From Anaerolineales bacterium (GTDB lineage Bacteria; Chloroflexota; Anaerolineae; Anaerolineales; DRMV01): a stretch of DNA of 9,808 bases. A program made the translations under genes and the position numbers. The stretch is from NCBI GenBank assembly GCA_026985785.1, contig JALSPT010000166.1, positions 1 to 9,808 on the forward strand. Reading direction: 5' to 3'. This document shows, piece by piece, positions 7,155 to 9,808 of this stretch. The notes below the pieces were generated by a model. The model saw only the letters and a program-made list of their open reading frames with translations, ran no database searches and was not told the DNA's origin. How positions within the stretch are numbered: position 1 is the first letter of the stretch; each line of letters begins with the position of its first letter.

Positions 7155-7772
7155 TCATCTCACTTTGGCAGGAGGCGGGTTCTTCAAAAAGGTGTACCCC
7201 TCCACAAGGACAGGAATACCTCGCAACAGGCACCACGCCACCGCCAACCAGGTGACTACCTGGGCCAACAGGTGCACCGGCTGATGAAAAGCAGCATAAG
7301 GCGCGCCGGGGGTGTGCAAGGCAAGATCTACCGTCAAAGCAGCAAAAGCAAAAGCCTTCAAAAAACCATAGGTGCTGCGCATGAATTTCGACGCCACCAG
7401 AAAACGGCTCACGGAAGATTTGACCTGCTCAAAAGGCGGCAAACCGTTGCTCATCCCCACGGCGCGAATCGCGTCCACCGTGGTGCCACGGGTAATCACG
7501 ATCAGCGGCACCAACACCGAAATCAACCGCAAGTGGGCAAAAACTACCCACAGGATGATTTCCAACGTCCTGTCGGCGGCAATGTCCAAAGCGCTGCCCA
7601 GGAGGCTGGTCTCACCCCGAGCGCGAGCGACAATGCCATCGATGCTATCCAGCAAGATGATGAAAATGATGAAGACGGCGCTGGCCACCCGCAAGCCAAA
7701 GCCGCCATGGTAGAGAAACGCGACGTAGAGAAAAAGCAGAGGGAACCGCGAAAGCGTAATCAAATTAGCCAT
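7155..7772 (-). CDS. CDP-alcohol phosphatidyltransferase (PgsA-like)
   Basis: A 205-residue membrane enzyme with the full family signature D-X2-D-G-X2-A-R-X8-G-X3-D-X3-D at residues 42-67: Asp42, Asp45, Gly46, Ala49, Arg50, Gly59, Asp63 and Asp67. The N-terminus ANLITLSRFPLL is the usual start of PgsA-type proteins, and about five to six hydrophobic helices follow. It condenses CDP-diacylglycerol or a related CDP-alcohol with a phosphorylated alcohol. Glycerol 3-phosphate, inositol 1-phosphate and others cannot be separated by eye. It heads the leftward operon, 77 bp before the acyltransferase gene; that gap holds only weak GC-rich hairpins (around 7114-7137). No good Shine-Dalgarno is visible before the ATG, which is unusual beside its neighbours and may reflect the structured leader. 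Confidence 0.88.
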   Translation of the reverse strand: MANLITLSRFPLLFLYVAFLYHGGFGLRVASAVFIIFIILLDSIDGIVARARGETSLLGSALDIAADRTLEIILWVVFAHLRLISVLVPLIVITRGTTVDAIRAVGMSNGLPPFEQVKSSVSRFLVASKFMRSTYGFLKAFAFAALTVDLALHTPGAPYAAFHQPVHLLAQVVTWLAVAWCLLRGIPVLVEGYTFLKNPPPAKVR

Positions 7773-7790
7773 GAACCATGCTCGCTGCGA

Positions 7791-7823
7791 AAGATAAAAG
7801 GCCGAAAAGCCCCGCCTTTCGGC
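7791..7823 (-). promoter_or_regulatory. Hairpin followed by T-rich tract in the lipid-operon leader, possible attenuator
   Basis: Read on the minus strand, GCCGAAA and TTTCGGC (7823-7817 with 7807-7801) form a perfect 7-bp stem around a GC-rich loop and are followed by CTTTTATCTT, the layout of an intrinsic terminator. It starts about where transcription from the promoter at 7830-7858 should begin and ends about 20 bases before the PgsA-like ATG. With no minus-strand gene upstream within the window, it may be an attenuator or an mRNA 5'-end stabiliser. Confidence 0.5.
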
Positions 7824-7829
7824 AGGCTT

Positions 7830-7858
7830 AGTTTAGCATTTTATCCAAAGGATGACAA
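7830..7858 (-). promoter_or_regulatory. Promoter of the lipid operon
   Basis: On the minus strand TTGTCA (7858-7853) and TAAACT (7835-7830) are 17 bp apart, and the -10 is preceded by TGC, an extended -10 element. The predicted transcription start lies near 7822-7824, about 50 bases before the start codon at 7772. Confidence 0.6.
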
Positions 7859-7864
7859 GGGCAC

Positions 7865-7907
7865 CTGGAAGGCCCTCCTCCTGCCCGACCGGCCTCCCAG
7901 GGCTTTT
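7865..7907. other. Imperfect hairpin with T run in the divergent region
   Basis: CTGGAAGGCC (7865-7874) pairs with GGCCTCCCAG (7891-7900) over nine of ten positions around a 16-nt loop and is followed on the plus strand by GGCTTTT. It looks terminator-like on the plus strand, but no plus-strand gene precedes it, so it may instead belong to the repeat structure nearby or block antisense read-through. Confidence 0.4.
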
Positions 7908-7985
7908 CAATAATAGCCAACGCTACCATGTTTTGCCGCGCCGAGGCCGATCTCACCCATCCCCCAGCCGCCTGACGGCGGCTTT

Positions 7986-8020
7986 CCCCCTTCCCTCCCT
8001 TAGTAAGGGAGGGAAGGGGG
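7986..8020. repeat. Perfect 17-bp arm palindrome
   Basis: CCCCCTTCCCTCCCTTA (7986-8002) is followed by a single G and then its exact reverse complement (8004-8020). Strand asymmetry is extreme, with pyrimidines in the left arm and purines in the right, so cruciform or triplex structures are conceivable. It forms the centre of the MITE-like element. Confidence 0.93.
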
Positions 8021-8021
8021 T

Positions 8022-8052
8022 GCCCGAAAAGCGCAAAATGCGCTTTTCGGGC
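8022..8052. repeat. Perfect 13-bp stem-loop with AAAAT loop
   Basis: GCCCGAAAAGCGC (8022-8034) and GCGCTTTTCGGGC (8040-8052) are exact complements around AAAAT. Neither strand shows a T tract after it, so it is not an obvious terminator. It is the right-hand hairpin of the MITE-like element. Confidence 0.92.
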
Positions 8053-8131
8053 GGGGGTTAGGAGAGATCTTCGCTTCTGAAACAATCGAGTGCAAGACTT
8101 TTGAAAAGCCCTGCCGGCCTCCCTTAGGGAG

Positions 8132-8160
8132 TTGCGTCTCTCAAGGTTCTATGCTATCCT
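8132..8160 (+). promoter_or_regulatory. Promoter of the SPFH pair, extended -10
   Basis: TTGCGT (8132-8137) and TATCCT (8155-8160) are 17 bp apart with TGC directly before the -10. The predicted transcription start is near 8167, leaving a leader of about 33 nt with the ribosome-binding site TGAGGAG (8185-8191). A small hairpin CTCCC-TTA-GGGAG (8119-8131) lies immediately upstream of the -35. Confidence 0.55.
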
Positions 8161-8199
8161 ATGGTTGTCTTACTCTCCCAACCGTGAGGAGTTCTCGCT

Positions 8200-8727
8200 A
8201 TGGTCCAGCACGACTTCAACGAGCGCATCCGACAAGCCGAAAACGCCCTGGAGCGCCTCGCCAGCAAAATTCCCGGCTTTCAAGGCTACCGCGACAAGGA
8301 ACACCGCCGCGACGCCGACAAACTGCTGCGGCTCACCGTGGCCCAGCGGGTGGACGAGCAGTGGCGGCGGTTGACCGAAATCCAGCGCCAGATGGCCGCC
8401 GCCGGGGAATTCGGCTACCTAGACGACCTGGAAGCCATCGCCATCCGCCTGCGCACCTTTTCCGACCAAGTGCGCACGGCCTCTTACGGCTACGCCGGCC
8501 TGTTCGACGCCGTCAAGGTGGACGCCGAAGCACTCAACCGCCTTTACGCTTACGACCTCGACCTGCTTTCCCTGACCGACGATATCAAAGCCGGGGTGGA
8601 GGCGCTGGAAAAAGCCGTCGGCACCGAGGCTTTCCCTCAGGCAATGAAGGATCTGCTTTCCACCGCCCGCCGGGCAGTAGAAACCTTCAACCGGCGCGAA
8701 GAAGCCATTCTCGGCACTTCAGCCTGA
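8200..8727 (+). CDS. Uncharacterised helical protein paired with an SPFH protein
   Basis: A 175-residue soluble protein that I do not recognise. It has no signal peptide, membrane segment or cysteine. Composition is rich in Arg, Asp, Glu, Leu and Ala with heptad-like spacing through most of its length (roughly 5-20, 35-70, 75-95, 108-145 and 150-170), so an all-helical bundle or coiled coil is expected. A Gly-rich kink GFQGYRDKEHRRDADK (26-41) near the N-terminus could be a conserved signature. The start is set by TGAGGAG eight bases upstream of the ATG. It is followed 30 bp later by a YdjI-like SPFH gene in the same orientation, and such SPFH proteins in Bacillus act with the helical protein PspA (YdjF), so a partner or adaptor role is a reasonable inference. 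No sequence similarity to PspA is claimed. Confidence 0.82.
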   Translation: MVQHDFNERIRQAENALERLASKIPGFQGYRDKEHRRDADKLLRLTVAQRVDEQWRRLTEIQRQMAAAGEFGYLDDLEAIAIRLRTFSDQVRTASYGYAGLFDAVKVDAEALNRLYAYDLDLLSLTDDIKAGVEALEKAVGTEAFPQAMKDLLSTARRAVETFNRREEAILGTSA

Positions 8728-8757
8728 TTCTTTTTCCCGTAACCAAGGAGTTTTTCT

Positions 8758-9807
8758 ATGGCACGCGTGTTTGACGTTATCGAATGGGCAGACGAAATGC
8801 CCAACGAGATCGTGCACCGCTTTCCCGAAGTGGGCGCAGGCGATTTCCGCATTGGTTCGCAGGTCATCGTGCGCGAAGCGCAGGCAGCCGTCTTCTTCCG
8901 CGATGGCAAAGCGCTGGACGTCTTTGGCCCCGGACGCCACACCATCACCACCGCCAACATCCCGTTGCTCATCAACGTCCTCGGCAAAGCGTTCGACGGG
9001 CGCTCGCCCTTCACCGCCGAGGTGTATTTCGTCTCCATGCGGGAATTTCGCGACCGCAAATGGGGCACCCCTCAACCGATTCCCGTGCAAACGCCGGGCG
9101 TGGGGCTGGGCTGGCTGCTGCTGAAAGGCTTTGGCACCTACTCCTACCAGGTGAAGAATCCGCAGCAGTTCGTCACCCAAATCGTGGGCACGCGGGGCAT
9201 TTACCTGATGAGCGACATCGAGAACGACCTCCGCAGCCGCCTGCTCCGCAGCCTGACCGATATGTTCGGCGAGATGAAGGGCAAATACCAGACCGTGCAG
9301 GATATTCTCGGCTGGCTGGACGAAATCAGCGCCGGCGTGCGCGCCAAGGCTGCCGCCGAATTCGAGGCCATCGGCCTGGAACTGAAGACCTTTGTCATTG
9401 CCAGCATGACGCCTTCGGAAAACACCGCCGAGGAGCTGCGTTCGCGCGGCCTGTTGGACGCGCAAATGTACGCCCAACTGCAAGCCGCCGACGCCATGCG
9501 GGAAGCCGCGCAAAACCCCAGCGGCGGGGCCGGCCTGACCGCGGGCATCGGCGCCGGGATGGGCATCGGCAACATGATTTCCCAGACCATGAGCGGGATG
9601 CAACAGCAGCAGGGCGGCGCCCAGTCCGCTCAGCCCGCCAGCGGCAGCCTGCCGCCCGTGATGACGCCAGCCGAGGCCGCCCAGGTGCTGCGGGTATCCG
9701 AGGAAGACGTCCTCGCCGCCATCGAATCGGGCGACCTGCCGGCGCGCAAAATCGGCCGCGCGTACCGCATCAGCCGCGAGGCGTTGGAGAAGTTTTTGGG
9801 CGGGTAA
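8758..9807 (+). CDS. YdjI-like SPFH-domain protein with C-terminal excisionase-type HTH
   Basis: A 349-residue protein in three parts. Residues about 25-250 form an SPFH/Band-7 module of the YdjI or virion-core type: IGSQVIVREAQAAVFFRDGKALDVFGPG (32-59), TANIPLL (65-71), AEVYFVS (87-93), KWGTP (101-105) and a long helical segment 180-250. Residues 253-300 are a flexible Gly/Ala/Gln/Ser linker. Residues 302-349 read as a complete HTH_17/excisionase-like fold, from MTPAEAAQVLRVSEEDV through GDLPARKIGRAYRIS to EALEKFL. YdjI relatives often end in zinc-ribbon segments instead; none is present here, so the C-terminus seems to have been replaced. SPFH proteins oligomerise at membranes and recruit PspA-type stress proteins; there is no membrane helix here. 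AAGGAG at 8745-8750 supports the start. The stop codon lies one base before the window end. Whether it binds DNA or protein is unknown. Confidence 0.88.
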   Translation: MARVFDVIEWADEMPNEIVHRFPEVGAGDFRIGSQVIVREAQAAVFFRDGKALDVFGPGRHTITTANIPLLINVLGKAFDGRSPFTAEVYFVSMREFRDRKWGTPQPIPVQTPGVGLGWLLLKGFGTYSYQVKNPQQFVTQIVGTRGIYLMSDIENDLRSRLLRSLTDMFGEMKGKYQTVQDILGWLDEISAGVRAKAAAEFEAIGLELKTFVIASMTPSENTAEELRSRGLLDAQMYAQLQAADAMREAAQNPSGGAGLTAGIGAGMGIGNMISQTMSGMQQQQGGAQSAQPASGSLPPVMTPAEAAQVLRVSEEDVLAAIESGDLPARKIGRAYRISREALEKFLGG

Positions 9808-9808
9808 A

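Larger units (their letters stand above)
7949..8069. mobile_element. Hairpin-rich, MITE-like palindromic element of about 121 bp
   Basis: The ends GATCTCACCCATCCCCC (7949-7965) and, reverse-complemented, GATCTCTCCTAACCCCC (8069-8053) match at 14 of 17 positions. Between them lie three perfect hairpins in a row: AGCCGCC/GGCGGCT (7966-7983), a 17-bp arm palindrome centred on G8003 (7986-8020), and a 13-bp stem with an AAAAT loop (8022-8052). There is no coding capacity and no clear target-site duplication. The form is that of a non-autonomous miniature transposable element or a REP-like repeat; copies elsewhere in the genome would be needed to confirm mobility. Confidence 0.6.
7898..8113. repeat. 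Outer 13-bp inverted repeat enclosing the hairpin element
   Basis: CAGGGCTTTTCAA (7898-7910) is the exact reverse complement of TTGAAAAGCCCTG (8101-8113). CCGGCCTCCC also occurs in direct orientation at both ends (from 7889 and from 8114). The arms bracket the inner element at 7949-8069. They may be ends of an older or composite mobile repeat, or regulatory sites. Confidence 0.65.

Noticed and set aside
7966..7990. Hairpin AGCCGCC/GGCGGCT followed by TTT as an intrinsic terminator
   Set aside because: Only three T residues follow, then five C; no plus-strand gene precedes it, and it fits better as part of the palindromic element.
7828..8085. An 85-residue minus-strand frame over the hairpin-rich element
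   Set aside because: It reads through perfect palindromes and gives peptides typical of translated repeats; it also overlaps the lipid-operon promoter.
8719..9603. A 294-residue open frame on the minus strand across the SPFH gene
   Set aside because: Shadow of a well-supported SPFH reading frame with its own ribosome-binding site.

Overview
The window is a compact, high-GC (roughly 60%) stretch of bacterial chromosome with eleven recognisable genes, no rRNA or tRNA, no transposase and no CRISPR array. Gene content and style suggest an uncultured or environmental Chloroflexota of the Anaerolineae type: a YgeW-like carbamoyltransferase with a carbamate kinase, an integral-membrane GT87-like glycosyltransferase, a PgsA-like/PatA-like lipid pair, a YdjI-like SPFH protein, and dispersed short palindromic repeats. 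This assignment is an inference from general resemblance and was not tested by a search.

Layout. (1) 1-2188, plus strand: a short tandem repeat with CGACTA cores, a knotted-fold carbamoyltransferase (62-1051), an inverted cluster of CACAGATT repeats (1053-1153), carbamate kinase (1175-2125) and a strong intrinsic terminator (2153-2188). The two enzymes together would convert a carbamoylated metabolite to carbamoyl phosphate and then to ATP. (2) 2207-5588, plus strand: a good sigma70-type promoter followed by a tightly coupled operon of dCTP deaminase, a GT87-like membrane glycosyltransferase, a FadA-type thiolase and a YjbQ-family protein. The junctions are ATGA, a stop codon abutting a Shine-Dalgarno, and TGATG. 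(3) 5594-7858, minus strand: a phospholipid operon transcribed leftward, in the order CDP-alcohol phosphatidyltransferase, LpxL/PatA-like acyltransferase and PAP2 phosphatase. It meets operon 2 tail to tail with only 5 bp between stop codons. (4) 7773-8199: a 427-bp divergent intergenic region with two outward promoters, a hairpin at the start of the lipid mRNA, and a 121-bp element packed with perfect hairpins between imperfect terminal inverted repeats. (5) 8200-9807, plus strand: an unrecognised 175-residue helical protein, then an SPFH/YdjI-like protein that ends in an excisionase-type helix-turn-helix.

The points most worth following are the SPFH-HTH fusion with its unknown partner, the hairpin-rich element and repeated GAAAAGC motif in the divergent region, the inverted CACAGATT repeat inside the carbamoyltransferase-kinase operon, and a lipid operon with a PAP2 enzyme whose PSGH motif reads PSGD.
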